Of a stretch of DNA of 64,000 nucleotides, positions 1 through 12,193 are shown piece by piece. A program made the position numbers and the translations under genes. Origin of the DNA: Streptomyces californicus. GTDB taxonomy: Bacteria; Actinomycetota; Actinomycetes; Streptomycetales; Streptomycetaceae. The stretch is taken from positions 62,001 to 126,000 of the forward strand of contig NZ_JNZZ01000006.1 of assembly GCF_000717645.1 (NCBI RefSeq). Direction: 5' to 3'. Each line of letters begins with the position of its first letter. The stretch's first letter is position 1. The notes under the pieces are model-generated. The model ran no database searches, had not been told where the DNA came from, and was given only the letters and a program-made list of their open reading frames with translations.

Positions 1-1
1 C

Positions 2-736
<735 letters not shown>

Positions 737-838
737 GGCGTGGCGCCTCCCGCCGCCTGCGACGTGTCCCTGTCACGGATCGGCTGCAGTACGGCCCCGG
801 GAGCGCCCCGGCCCGTCCGGGGTGTCGGTGGCGGCTCG

Positions 839-844
839 TAGACT
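839..844 (+). promoter_or_regulatory. TAGACT -10 element for a leaderless transcript
   Basis: TAGACT fits the actinobacterial TANNNT -10 and ends 6 bases before the GTG of the kinase gene, which would put transcription start on the start codon. No Shine-Dalgarno sequence precedes that GTG. No convincing -35 was found. Confidence 0.45.
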
Positions 845-850
845 CTCGGG

Positions 851-2779
851 GTGGACACGACCCTCCAGGACCCGCTCGTCGGACAGCTGCTCGACGGCCG
901 GTACCGCATCGAGGCGCGCATCGCCGTCGGCGGGATGGCCACGGTCTACCGGGCCGTGGACACCCGCCTGGACCGGGTGCTCGCCCTCAAGGTGATGCAC
1001 CCGGCGCTCGCCACCGACGTCTCCTTCGTCGAGCGCTTCATCCGGGAGGCCAAGTCGGTGGCGCGCCTCGCGCACCCCAACGTGGTCGCGGTCTTCGACC
1101 AGGGCGCCCAGGGCGCGTACGTGTACCTGGCGATGGAGTACGTGGCGGGCTGCACCCTGCGGGACGTGCTGCGCGAGCGCGGGGCCCTGCAGCCCCGGGC
1201 GGCGCTGGACATCCTGGAGCCGGTCCTCGCCGCGCTCGGGGCGGCGCACCGGGCGGGGTTCGTGCACCGCGACATGAAGCCGGAGAACGTCCTCATCGGG
1301 GACGACGGCCGGGTCAAGGTCGCCGACTTCGGCCTGGTCAGGGCGGTCGGCACGGCCACCGACACCACCGGTTCGCTGCTGGGCACCGTGTCGTACCTGG
1401 CCCCCGAGCAGATCGAGCACGGCAGCGCCGACACCCGCAGTGACGTGTACGCCTGCGGGGTCGTGCTCTACGAGATGCTGACCGGCGCCAAGCCGCACAC
1501 CGGGGAGAACGCCGCCCAGGTCATCTACCGCCACCTGAACTCCGACGTGCCGCCCCCGTCCGCCGTCGTGCCGGGGCTCCCGGTCGCCCTGGACAGCCTG
1601 GTGGCGAGCGCGACCGCCCGCAATCCCGAGGTGCGCCCGCACGACGCGGTGCTGCTGCTGGCCGAGACCCGGGAGGCCCGTGCCGGGCTGACCGAGGCCG
1701 AGCTGGACGCCGTACCTCCGCAGGCCCTCTCGGACACCCATGACGGCGCGGACGACCGTACGAGCGTGATCCCCCGGGCCCTCCCGGCCGACGACGCCGG
1801 GACCGTGCACCGCACCAGCCGCCTGGAGACGCCTTTGGCGGTGTCCGCCGCCCGGCGCCGGCCGCTGCTGCGGCGCGGCCCCTTCGCCGGGCCGCACCGC
1901 ACGCTGATCCTCGTGCTCACCGCCGTACTGCTGACGCTGGGCATCGGCACCGGCGTCTGGTACATCAACTCCGGGCAGTTCACCCAGGTCCCCTCGCTGC
2001 TCGGCCAGACCCAGCAGGAGGCCGAGCAGCGGATCGCCCGGGCCGGGCTCGACCTCAAGGGCGTGGAGCGGGTCTTCAGCGACAGCGTCGAGCGGGGCTC
2101 GGTCGTGCGCAGCGTCCCCGCGTCGGGGAACCGGATCCGGGGCAACGGCTCGGTGAAGCTCGTGGTCTCGCGGGGCCCGGAGATCGTGCGGGTGCCCGAC
2201 GTCGTGGGCAGCTCCCTCGCGGACGCCCGGCGCTCCTTGAAGAAGGTGGGCCTGGTCCCCGGCATGGTGACCAAGGAGTTCAGCGAGGACGTGGCGCGGG
2301 GCGAGGTGGTCCGCACGGACCCCCGCGCGGGCACCGACCGCAACCCGGACACGGCCGTCGCGCTCGTCGTCAGCAAGGGCGCCCCGATCGACGTCCCGGA
2401 CGTGACCGGGCTCTCCGTCGAGGACGCCACCGCCGAGCTGGAGGCCGAGGGGCTCAGGGCGGAGGTCCTGCCCGGCCGGGTCCACTCCACCGAGGTGAAG
2501 GGCGACATCGCCGAGCAGTCCCCCGGCGAGGGGACCGAGGCCGCCGAGGGCGACACCGTCGAGCTGACCGTCTCCAAGGGCCCCCGCATGCTGGACGTCC
2601 CCGACGTCACCGGCCGCGACGTCGACGAGGCGCGGAGCACCCTGGAGGAGGCGGGCTTCGAGGTCAAGGTCGACCGGCCGTTCCTCTCGTTCAGCGACAC
2701 CGTCGCGAGCCAGTCCGTGGACGGCGGCGAGCAGGCGCCGGAGGGGTCCACGATCACCGTCAAGACCAAGGGGTTCTAG
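851..2779 (+). CDS. PASTA-domain Ser/Thr protein kinase (PknB type)
   Basis: Membrane receptor kinase that senses peptidoglycan or muropeptides outside and phosphorylates Ser/Thr targets inside. 642 aa. The kinase domain (about 15-280) shows the invariant LALK lysine near 46, catalytic HRDMKPEN near 137-144, DFG near 158 and APEQ. A basic, disordered linker leads to one transmembrane helix (~350-372) and four PASTA repeats starting near 378, 447, 513 and 581, each opening with a VP(D/S) motif. HRDM replaces the commoner HRDL/HRDV. The GTG start is chosen because it lies 6 bases after a TANNNT box and matches the usual kinase N-terminus. The next gene begins 6 bp after the stop. Confidence 0.95.
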   Translation: MDTTLQDPLVGQLLDGRYRIEARIAVGGMATVYRAVDTRLDRVLALKVMHPALATDVSFVERFIREAKSVARLAHPNVVAVFDQGAQGAYVYLAMEYVAGCTLRDVLRERGALQPRAALDILEPVLAALGAAHRAGFVHRDMKPENVLIGDDGRVKVADFGLVRAVGTATDTTGSLLGTVSYLAPEQIEHGSADTRSDVYACGVVLYEMLTGAKPHTGENAAQVIYRHLNSDVPPPSAVVPGLPVALDSLVASATARNPEVRPHDAVLLLAETREARAGLTEAELDAVPPQALSDTHDGADDRTSVIPRALPADDAGTVHRTSRLETPLAVSAARRRPLLRRGPFAGPHRTLILVLTAVLLTLGIGTGVWYINSGQFTQVPSLLGQTQQEAEQRIARAGLDLKGVERVFSDSVERGSVVRSVPASGNRIRGNGSVKLVVSRGPEIVRVPDVVGSSLADARRSLKKVGLVPGMVTKEFSEDVARGEVVRTDPRAGTDRNPDTAVALVVSKGAPIDVPDVTGLSVEDATAELEAEGLRAEVLPGRVHSTEVKGDIAEQSPGEGTEAAEGDTVELTVSKGPRMLDVPDVTGRDVDEARSTLEEAGFEVKVDRPFLSFSDTVASQSVDGGEQAPEGSTITVKTKGF

Positions 2780-2785
2780 AACCGC

Positions 2786-3652
2786 ATGCACGCTCTGCGC
2801 AATCCGGTGGGCGGCCACGTCCCGGTGGCCGGCGGTCTCGCCAAGGTCGGCCTGGAGTACGCCCGGGAGCTGGCGGCGGAAACCGTCCAGGTCTTCGTGG
2901 CCAACCCGCGCGGCTGGGCGACGCCCGCCGGGAACCCGGCGCAGGACGAGCTGTTCCGCGCCGGGTGCGCGGCGGCCTCGATCCCGGCGTACGTGCACGC
3001 CCCGTATTTGATCAACTTCGGCTCGCACACCGAGGCGACGGTGGAGAAGTCGGTGGACTCCCTGCGCCACTCGCTGCGGCGGGCGCGGGAGATCGGCGCG
3101 CTGGGCGTGGTGGTGCACACCGGGTCCGCGACCGGCGGCCGGCCGCGGGCGGAGGCGCTGGCACAGGTGCGCGAGCACATGCGGCCGCTGCTGGACGAGC
3201 TGACCCATGACGACGACCCGGATCTGCTGCTGGAGTCGACGGCGGGCCAGGGCTCCTCGCTCTGTTCGCGGACCTGGGACTTCGGGCCGTACTTCGAGGC
3301 GCTGGACTCCCACCCGAAGCTGGGGATCTGTCTGGACACCTGCCACATCTACGCCGCCGGCCACGACCTGACCGGCCCGTCCGGCATGCGGCAGACCCTG
3401 GACCTGCTGGTGGAGACGGTCGGCGCGGGACGGCTCAAGCTGATCCACGCCAACGACTCCAAGGACGTCGTGGGCGCCCACAAGGACCGGCACGAGAACA
3501 TCGGGTCCGGTCACATCGGGGCGGAGCCGTTCGGCGAGCTGTTCGCGCATCCGGCGACCGAAGGCGTACCCCTGATCATCGAGACGCCCGGCGGCAAGGA
3601 GGGGCACGCGGCGGACGTGGCCCGGCTGAAGGATCTGCGGGCGGCCCGTTAG
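2786..3652 (+). CDS. nfo: Endonuclease IV (AP endonuclease, deoxyribonuclease IV)
   Basis: Zinc-dependent AP endonuclease of base-excision repair, cutting 5' of abasic sites. 288 aa, a TIM barrel of the AP2 family. Metal-site motifs are visible in order: YVHAPYLINFGS, VVVHTGSATG, LLESTAGQGSSLC, ICLDTCHIYAAGHDL, LIHANDSKD, HKDRHENIGSGHIG and PLIIETPG. The ATG lies just after the kinase stop, so the pair is probably co-transcribed; nothing suggests a functional link. No truncation. Confidence 0.96.
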   Translation: MHALRNPVGGHVPVAGGLAKVGLEYARELAAETVQVFVANPRGWATPAGNPAQDELFRAGCAAASIPAYVHAPYLINFGSHTEATVEKSVDSLRHSLRRAREIGALGVVVHTGSATGGRPRAEALAQVREHMRPLLDELTHDDDPDLLLESTAGQGSSLCSRTWDFGPYFEALDSHPKLGICLDTCHIYAAGHDLTGPSGMRQTLDLLVETVGAGRLKLIHANDSKDVVGAHKDRHENIGSGHIGAEPFGELFAHPATEGVPLIIETPGGKEGHAADVARLKDLRAAR

Positions 3653-3660
3653 GGCTCGGG

Positions 3661-3749
3661 GCGAGGCCGCGGACGGGCCCGTCGGGACTCCGGGCGAAGC
3701 CGCGGGAGGCCCGGTTCGGGTTCTCGGCGAAGCCGCAGGGGCCCGTCAG
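3661..3749. repeat. Degenerate 33-bp tandem repeat downstream of nfo
   Basis: Three imperfect units start at 3661, 3694 and 3727 with core GCGARGCCGCRGR and a GGCCCG segment; the first two are exactly 33 bp and the third is about 23 bp. The array fills the gap between two convergent genes and starts 8 bases after the nfo stop codon. Confidence 0.7.
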
Positions 3750-3763
3750 CCGCCAAGCGCTCC

Positions 3764-4396
3764 CTACAGCTCGGGGCCGTCCCCGGGCTCCTCCTGGTAG
3801 GAGTAGCGCTGCTCGGACCAGGGGTCGCCGATGTTGTGGTAGCCCCGCTCCTCCCAGAAGCCGCGCCGGTCCGCCGTCATGTACTCGATGCCCCGGACCC
3901 ATTTCGGGCCCTTCCACGCGTACAGGTGGGGGACGACGAGGCGGAGCGGGAAGCCGTGCTCGGCGGTGAGGAGTTCGCCGTCCTTGTGGGTGGCGAAGAG
4001 GGTGCCGTCGGCGGCGAAGTCGGCCATGCGGAGGTTCGAGGAGAAGCCGTACTCGGCCCAGACCATCACATGGGTGGCCTCGGGGGCGGGTGGCGCCAGT
4101 TCCAGGACCGTACGGGCGGGGACGCCGCCCCATTCCGCGCCGAGCATGCTGAACTTCGTCACGCAGTGCAGGTCCGCGACGACCGAGGAGAACGGGAGCG
4201 CCGAGAACTCCTGGTGGTTCCAGCAGTGTTTGTCGCCGTCGGCGGTGGCTCCGAAGACCCGGAACTCCCAGCGGTCGGGCTTGAACTTGGGAACGGGCCC
4301 GTAATGGGTGACCGGCCATCCGCGTTGCAGTCGCTGTCCCGGCGGAAGCTCCGACTGATCTGCTGCGCGATTCTCCCGGCTTTCCGGCTGACCCAT
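3764..4396 (-). CDS. Sulfite-oxidase-like molybdopterin-dependent oxidoreductase
   Basis: Single-domain member of the sulfite oxidase/MsrP molybdenum-cofactor fold. 210 aa, with no heme or Mo-dimerisation domain and no signal peptide. DLHCVTKFS near residue 85 carries the cysteine expected to bind molybdenum (family form D-H-C-V-T-x-W/F-S), and MVWAEYGFSSNL and PLRLVVPHLYAWKGPKW are typical of this cytosolic group. The physiological substrate is unknown. The ATG at 4396 has only a GGAG two bases upstream, too close for ideal use, so the start is uncertain. It is divergent from bfr. Confidence 0.85.
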   Translation of the reverse strand: MGQPESRENRAADQSELPPGQRLQRGWPVTHYGPVPKFKPDRWEFRVFGATADGDKHCWNHQEFSALPFSSVVADLHCVTKFSMLGAEWGGVPARTVLELAPPAPEATHVMVWAEYGFSSNLRMADFAADGTLFATHKDGELLTAEHGFPLRLVVPHLYAWKGPKWVRGIEYMTADRRGFWEERGYHNIGDPWSEQRYSYQEEPGDGPEL

Positions 4397-4464
4397 GTCT
4401 CCATGGTGACAGACAGGCAGGGGTGGTCATGACCAGGCCGGACCGCCATCGGGGCAACTCGTAC

Positions 4465-4478
4465 TAAGCGTGCACTTA
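4465..4478. promoter_or_regulatory. Imperfect palindrome TAAG-N6-CTTA in a divergent promoter region
   Basis: TAAGCGTGCACTTA lies between the divergent molybdoenzyme and bfr genes, about 75 bp before the bfr start. Its outer arms are perfect and it resembles TetR-family operators in general form. No assigned regulator. Confidence 0.35.
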
Positions 4479-4554
4479 CTGGACGGCCGGTGGGCGCGGT
4501 GCGAGGATCTGGCCAACTCGCCAGTTCGATCACCGGTTGGAAGGAGCCTTTGCC

Positions 4555-5034
4555 ATGCAGGGCGACCCCGAGGTCCTTGAGTTTCTCAATGAGCAGCTGA
4601 CTGCCGAATTGACCGCCATCAACCAGTACTTCCTGCACGCCAAGATGCAGGAGAACTTCGGCTGGACCAAGCTCGCCAAGTACACCCGGGCCGAGTCCTT
4701 CGACGAGATGAAGCACGCCGAGATCCTGACCGACCGGATCCTCTTCCTGGACGGGCTGCCGAACTACCAGCGGCTCTTCCACGTCCGAGTGGGGCAGACG
4801 GTCACCGAGATGTTCCAGGCGGACCGCCAGGTCGAGGTGGAGGCGATCGACCGCCTCAAGCGGGGCATCGAAGTGATGCGCGCCAAGGGCGACATCACGT
4901 CGGCCAACATCTTCGAGTCGATCCTCGAGGACGAGGAGCACCACATCGACTATCTCGACACGCAGCTGGAGCTGGTGGAGAAGCTCGGTGAGCCGCTCTA
5001 CATCGCGCAGCTGATCGAGCAGCCGGAGAGCTGA
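4555..5034 (+). CDS. bfr: Bacterioferritin
   Basis: 24-mer heme-containing iron-storage protein that oxidises Fe(II) and holds a ferric core. 159 aa, the usual length. Di-iron ligands are seen in ELTAINQYFLHA (Glu18 region), FDEMKHAEIL, which also carries the heme-ligand methionine, and LEDEEHHIDYL. The ATG at 4555 is chosen over an upstream TTG because AAGGAG sits 8 bases before it and family members begin MQGD. Its stop is 4 bp from the stop of the convergent ferredoxin gene, its functional partner for iron release. Confidence 0.97.
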   Translation: MQGDPEVLEFLNEQLTAELTAINQYFLHAKMQENFGWTKLAKYTRAESFDEMKHAEILTDRILFLDGLPNYQRLFHVRVGQTVTEMFQADRQVEVEAIDRLKRGIEVMRAKGDITSANIFESILEDEEHHIDYLDTQLELVEKLGEPLYIAQLIEQPES

Positions 5035-5038
5035 CGGC

Positions 5039-5284
5039 TCAGGCGGCTTCCGGGAGGCGTACGTCCCCGATCGCGGCGACGGCGGCGGGCTCCTGCCGCT
5101 GGTCGAGGAGCTCGCGGCGAGCGCACTCGCCCCGGCCGAGCAGGGCCTGGATGCGGCGGACGCATCCTCCGCAGTCGGTTCCGGCCTTGCAGGCGGAGGC
5201 GATCTGCCGGGGGGTGCAGGCTCCGGCGTCCGCATGCTTCTTGACCTGTGCTTCCGTGACGCCGAAGCAGGAGCAGACGTACAT
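5039..5284 (-). CDS. bfd: Bacterioferritin-associated ferredoxin (Bfd)
   Basis: Small [2Fe-2S] protein that binds bacterioferritin and reduces its ferric core so iron can be released. 81 aa. The four cluster cysteines are visible as MYVCSC near the N-terminus and CKAGTDCGGC near residue 35-45. The ATG at 5284 is preferred over a GTG three codons upstream because GGGAGG lies 8 bases before the ATG while the GTG overlaps that site. A DmdR/IdeR-type iron box lies 45 bp upstream, so expression should rise in low iron. The C-terminal tail is Arg/Ala rich and of no known role. Confidence 0.93.
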   Translation of the reverse strand: MYVCSCFGVTEAQVKKHADAGACTPRQIASACKAGTDCGGCVRRIQALLGRGECARRELLDQRQEPAAVAAIGDVRLPEAA

Positions 5285-5328
5285 GCGGTTCACCTCCCTG
5301 TGGATCGGTCGCGGGCGCCGCCCGTTTC

Positions 5329-5347
5329 CACGGTGAGGCTAACCTAA
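5329..5347 (-). promoter_or_regulatory. Iron box (DmdR1/IdeR operator) upstream of bfd
   Basis: Read on the minus strand the 19 bases are TTAGGTTAGCCTCACCGTG, matching the Streptomyces/mycobacterial iron-box consensus TTAGGTTAGGCTCACCTAA at 15 of 19 positions. It sits in the bfd promoter region, fitting iron-dependent repression of ferredoxin and thus of iron mobilisation. Confidence 0.8.
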
Positions 5348-5388
5348 CCTTACCCGCCGCTCAACCGACCGAAAAGGCCCGGGGACGA

Positions 5389-5425
5389 CTGTGGGGCACG
5401 GATCACATGGATCCGTGCCCCACAG
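5389..5425 (-). terminator. 16-bp perfect hairpin after DAHP synthase
   Basis: Arms 5389-5404 and 5410-5425 are exactly complementary with a 5-base loop. On the minus strand a TTTT run follows about 15 bases later. It lies 39 bp after the DAHP synthase stop and upstream of the bfd promoter. Confidence 0.85.
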
Positions 5426-5463
5426 GTGCGTCCGCCGGGAATTCCCCGCCGACGGCGGGATTC

Positions 5464-9067
<3,604 letters not shown>

Positions 9068-9074
9068 GCGCACG

Positions 9075-9101
9075 GGGCCGCCCGTGGCGCGAGGGCGGCC
9101 C
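9075..9101. terminator. Bidirectional terminator between trpEG and the dehydrogenase
   Basis: GGGCCGCCC at 9075-9083 pairs with 9093-9101 (9 bp, 9-base loop) in the 34-bp gap between convergent genes. Confidence 0.65.
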
Positions 9102-10097
9102 TCAGGCCCTCGGCACGAGGACGTTCTCGCTGTGGCGGCGGGCCAGGTGGTCGGTGACGTTCCGAACGGTCGCGTCGATGATCTGGCCCACCGCGTCCTC
9201 GGTGTAGTACGCCTGGTGGGAGGTGACGACGACGTTGGGGAAGGTCACCAGCCGGGCCAGGGTGTCGTCGTCGATGCCCTCCAGGGACTTGTCGAGGAAG
9301 AACAGCCCCGCCTCCGCCTCGTACACGTCGAGTCCGACGCCGAGGAAGCGGCCCGCGCGGAGTTCGGTGACCAGGGCGGCGGTGTCGATGAGGCCGCCGC
9401 GGCTGGAGTTCACGAGGATCGCGTCGTCCTTCATCGCCTTGAGGGCGGCCTCGTCGATGATGTGCTGGGTGGCGGGGAGCAGCGGCACGTGCAGGCTGAT
9501 CAGGTCGGCCTCGGCGAACAGCCGCTCCTTCTCGACGTACTCCATCCCCAGCTCGACGCAGGCCGGGTTGTGGGCCACGTCCCAGCCGAGCAGCTTCATG
9601 CCGTAGCCGTGGGCGATCCGGGTGAACGCCTCCCCGATCTTGCCGGTGCCGACCACCCCGACGGTCCGGCCGTGCATGTCCCGGCCGAGCAGCCCGTCGA
9701 GCCGGAAGTCGAAGTCCCGGGTGCGGCTCGCGGCGCGGATGATGCGCCGGTTGACGGCCATGGCGAGGGTCCAGGCGAACTCGGCGACCGAGTACGGCGA
9801 GTAGTGGGAGACCCGGGCGACGCGCAGGGCGAGCCGCTCGGCGACCTCCAGGTCGATGTTGTTGAAGCCCGTGGAGCGCTGGGCGATCATCTGCGTGCCG
9901 CCGGCGGCGAGCGTCTGGAGGACCGGGGCGCTCAGGTCGGCGTTGACGCTCGTGGAGACGATCTCGTAGCCGGCCGCGATGGGGGCGGTGTCCCGGTTGA
10001 GGAAGACGTCCAGGCAGCGGACCTCGTGGAGGCCAGCGAAGGCCCTCTCGATCAGGGGCTTCTCGTCGGACTGGACGCCGAAGGCCAGGATTTCCAC
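9102..10097 (-). CDS. D-2-hydroxyacid dehydrogenase (D-lactate dehydrogenase type)
   Basis: NAD-dependent dehydrogenase of the D-isomer family, probably interconverting pyruvate and D-lactate or a related 2-oxoacid. 331 aa. The Rossmann motif GVVGTGKIGEAF is near residue 147, the catalytic Arg is in VNSSRGGLID, the Glu in YEAEAGLFF and the His in SHQAYYTEDA. AQRSTGFNNID is characteristic of the LdhA-like branch. Substrate not certain from sequence. It sits alone between two terminators. Confidence 0.9.
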   Translation of the reverse strand: MEILAFGVQSDEKPLIERAFAGLHEVRCLDVFLNRDTAPIAAGYEIVSTSVNADLSAPVLQTLAAGGTQMIAQRSTGFNNIDLEVAERLALRVARVSHYSPYSVAEFAWTLAMAVNRRIIRAASRTRDFDFRLDGLLGRDMHGRTVGVVGTGKIGEAFTRIAHGYGMKLLGWDVAHNPACVELGMEYVEKERLFAEADLISLHVPLLPATQHIIDEAALKAMKDDAILVNSSRGGLIDTAALVTELRAGRFLGVGLDVYEAEAGLFFLDKSLEGIDDDTLARLVTFPNVVVTSHQAYYTEDAVGQIIDATVRNVTDHLARRHSENVLVPRA

Positions 10098-10177
10098 GGG
10101 CTCTCCCGATCCGGAGCTGTTCGCGGGGCGGGGCCGTGCCCAGGAGAAGGGGGCGGGGCCGCATCCGCGTCGATGTG

Positions 10178-10211
10178 GCGGGGCCGTACCCCCGTGAATA
10201 TACGGCCCCGC
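10178..10211 (-). terminator. Terminator of the macRS-like operon
   Basis: Arms 10178-10188 and 10201-10211 are perfectly complementary (11 bp, 12-base AT-containing loop), 16 bp past the response-regulator stop. Confidence 0.65.
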
Positions 10212-10226
10212 TCCGCCGCCCGCCGG

Positions 10227-10931
10227 TCAGACGTCGTCGAGGCCGCGCTCGATGGCGTACCGCACCAGCTCCACCCGGTTGTGCAGCTGGAGCTTGCCGA
10301 GGGTGTTCTGCACGTGGTTCTGGACCGTGCGGTGGGAGATCACCAGCCGCTCGGCGATCTGCTTGTACGACAGGCCCTTGGCGACCAGCCGCAGCACCTC
10401 GGTCTCGCGCTCGGTGAGCTGCGGGGCCTTGGGCTCGTTCGACGCCGCGGGGGCGGGGTCGGAGGCGAGGCGGCGGTACTCGCCGAGAACGAGGCCCGCC
10501 AGCCCCGGGGTGAAGACGGGGTCCCCGGCGGCGGTGGAGCGGACGGCCTCGATCAGCTCCTGGGTGGAGGCCGACTTCAGCAGGTATCCGGTGGCCCCGG
10601 ACTTCACCGCCTCCAGAACGTCGGCGTGCTCGCCGCTGGCGGAGAGCACCAGGACCCGCAGGGCCGGGTTGGCGCCGACCAGTTCCTTGCAGACCTGGAC
10701 GCCGGGCATGCCGGGCAGGTTCAGGTCGAGGACGAGGACGTCCGGGCGCACGGCTCCGGCCCGGCGGACGGCGCCCGGCCCGTCGCCGGCGGTGGCGACC
10801 ACGTCGAACCCGGCCTCGGCCAGATCGCGGGCGACCGCGTCGCGCCACATCGGGTGGTCGTCGACGACCATGACCCTGAGGGGCCGGCCGCCGGCCCCCT
10901 GCTCGTCCTGTGCTGTGCTGGGCGTACTCAT
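10227..10931 (-). CDS. LuxR-family response regulator, MacR-like
   Basis: DNA-binding regulator of a two-component system. 234 aa. The receiver (about 18-135) has VMVVDDHPMWRD, phosphoacceptor Asp in VLVLDLNLPGMPG and YLLKSAS; the LuxR helix-turn-helix is at about 165-225 (LTERETEVLRLVAKGLSYKQ, HRTVQNHV). The ATG at 10931 overlaps the kinase stop as ATGA, so the two are translationally coupled. The sequence and the neighbours (PlsC, glkA) fit the Streptomyces MacRS system described as controlling development and membrane morphogenesis proteins; that link is by resemblance. Confidence 0.88.
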   Translation of the reverse strand: MSTPSTAQDEQGAGGRPLRVMVVDDHPMWRDAVARDLAEAGFDVVATAGDGPGAVRRAGAVRPDVLVLDLNLPGMPGVQVCKELVGANPALRVLVLSASGEHADVLEAVKSGATGYLLKSASTQELIEAVRSTAAGDPVFTPGLAGLVLGEYRRLASDPAPAASNEPKAPQLTERETEVLRLVAKGLSYKQIAERLVISHRTVQNHVQNTLGKLQLHNRVELVRYAIERGLDDV

Positions 10932-12163
10932 CGGGCCGATCCTGCCTTCCCCCGGGAAACCTTCGGTGCTCTGGGAACCTTCAACTCGACCTCGCAGCCC
11001 TGTCCGGGCACCGAGATCAGCTCTGCCGTACCGCCGAGATCGCGCAGCCGGCCGCGGATGGACAGGGCGACCCCGAGCCGCCCCTCGCCCTCCGCCTGGG
11101 CGAGCCGTCCCTCCGGGATGCCCGGACCGTCGTCGCGGACGGTGACGATCACCTCGTCCGGCTCGTCCTCGACGAGGATCCACGCCTGGGCGTCGGCCCC
11201 TGCGTGCACCCGTACGTTGTCCAGGGCGGCGCCGACGGCGGCGGCCAGTTCGCGGGCCGAGGCGGCCGGGAGCAGGACCGGGGCGCCCGGCTCGGCGAGG
11301 CTGGTCCGGGCTCCGGCGTGCGGGGCGAGCAGGGCGCGCAGATCGCAGGCGGCCTCGTCGCCGGCCGGCTCGTCGGCCACGTCGACGGTGCGGACCACGG
11401 CCCCGTCGGCGGCGTCCTCGGAGACCCGGGTGGGCGGCACCAGTCCGCTGGAGACGAGGGTGCGCAGGGCGACCTCCTGCTCCCCGGCCAGCCGTCCCAG
11501 CTCGGCCGCCTCGCCGCCGATCGCCGCGCCCCGGCGCTGCACCATGGCGAGGACCTGGAGGACGCTGTCGTGGATGTCGCGGGCGAGCCGTTCGCGTTCG
11601 CGGGTGGCGGCCTCGATCTCCAGGGCGCGGGCGAGGGTGCGCTCACTGGCGCGGGCGACCTCGACGACGTACCCGATGGCGATGGAGGCGACCCAGACCA
11701 GCAGGACGTTGTGGAAGGTGTCCCGGCTGGGGTCGCCGCGCTGGATGATGTTGGCGGCGGCGACGAACGTGGAGGCGAAGGCCGCCCACCGCCAGCCGCC
11801 CTTGATGGCGAAGGCGAGGACCGATCCGGCCGTCCAGATCGAGGGTAGCGTCGGTCCGTCGAAGGTCTGGGAGTCGAGGTCGGCGAGCGGCGTGAGCAGG
11901 ATGCCGGTCAGGGCGACGACGAGGTCGGCGCCGAGGAAGCGCTTGGTGCAGTTGGCCGCCGAGCGGACCTTGGGCAGGGTGGCGAGCGTCCAGACGACGA
12001 GGAAGCCGAGGTAGGCGGCGGCCACCCAGGGCCGTTCGAACTTCTCCCGGCCGAAGGCGGCGAGCAGCACCGCGTAGACCGCGGTCAGCACGCGGTAGCC
12101 GGTCAGCGCACGCCACAGCGGCAGCTCGACCGACATCCGTACGACCCGCTCACGCTTGGCCAT
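10928..12163 (-). CDS. Sensor histidine kinase, MacS-like (HisKA_3 family)
   Basis: Membrane sensor partner of the preceding regulator. 411 aa. About five to six hydrophobic segments occupy residues 15-170, then a short linker and the dimerisation/phosphoacceptor motif RERLARDIHDSVLQVLAMV (His near 199), and an HATPase_c domain with DNVRVHAG and VRDDGPGIPEG. It contains the DUF5931-type N-terminal membrane region found only in actinomycetes, as far as can be judged by eye. The ATG at 12163 begins MAKRERVVRMS. It ends in an ATGA overlap with the regulator. Confidence 0.9.
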   Translation of the reverse strand: MAKRERVVRMSVELPLWRALTGYRVLTAVYAVLLAAFGREKFERPWVAAAYLGFLVVWTLATLPKVRSAANCTKRFLGADLVVALTGILLTPLADLDSQTFDGPTLPSIWTAGSVLAFAIKGGWRWAAFASTFVAAANIIQRGDPSRDTFHNVLLVWVASIAIGYVVEVARASERTLARALEIEAATRERERLARDIHDSVLQVLAMVQRRGAAIGGEAAELGRLAGEQEVALRTLVSSGLVPPTRVSEDAADGAVVRTVDVADEPAGDEAACDLRALLAPHAGARTSLAEPGAPVLLPAASARELAAAVGAALDNVRVHAGADAQAWILVEDEPDEVIVTVRDDGPGIPEGRLAQAEGEGRLGVALSIRGRLRDLGGTAELISVPGQGCEVELKVPRAPKVSRGKAGSAR

Positions 12164-12193
12164 GGCACACCCCCCGGACGGTGGACGACGCGG

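Noticed and set aside
773-3607. 944-codon minus-strand frame opposite the PASTA kinase and nfo
   Set aside because: Pure shadow of high-GC coding on the plus strand: Arg/Gly/Val/Asp-rich, no motif, and it crosses two well-supported genes.
9084-12014. 976-codon plus-strand frame opposite the dehydrogenase and macRS-like genes
   Set aside because: Antisense to three genes with clear motifs; composition is that of a third-position shadow.
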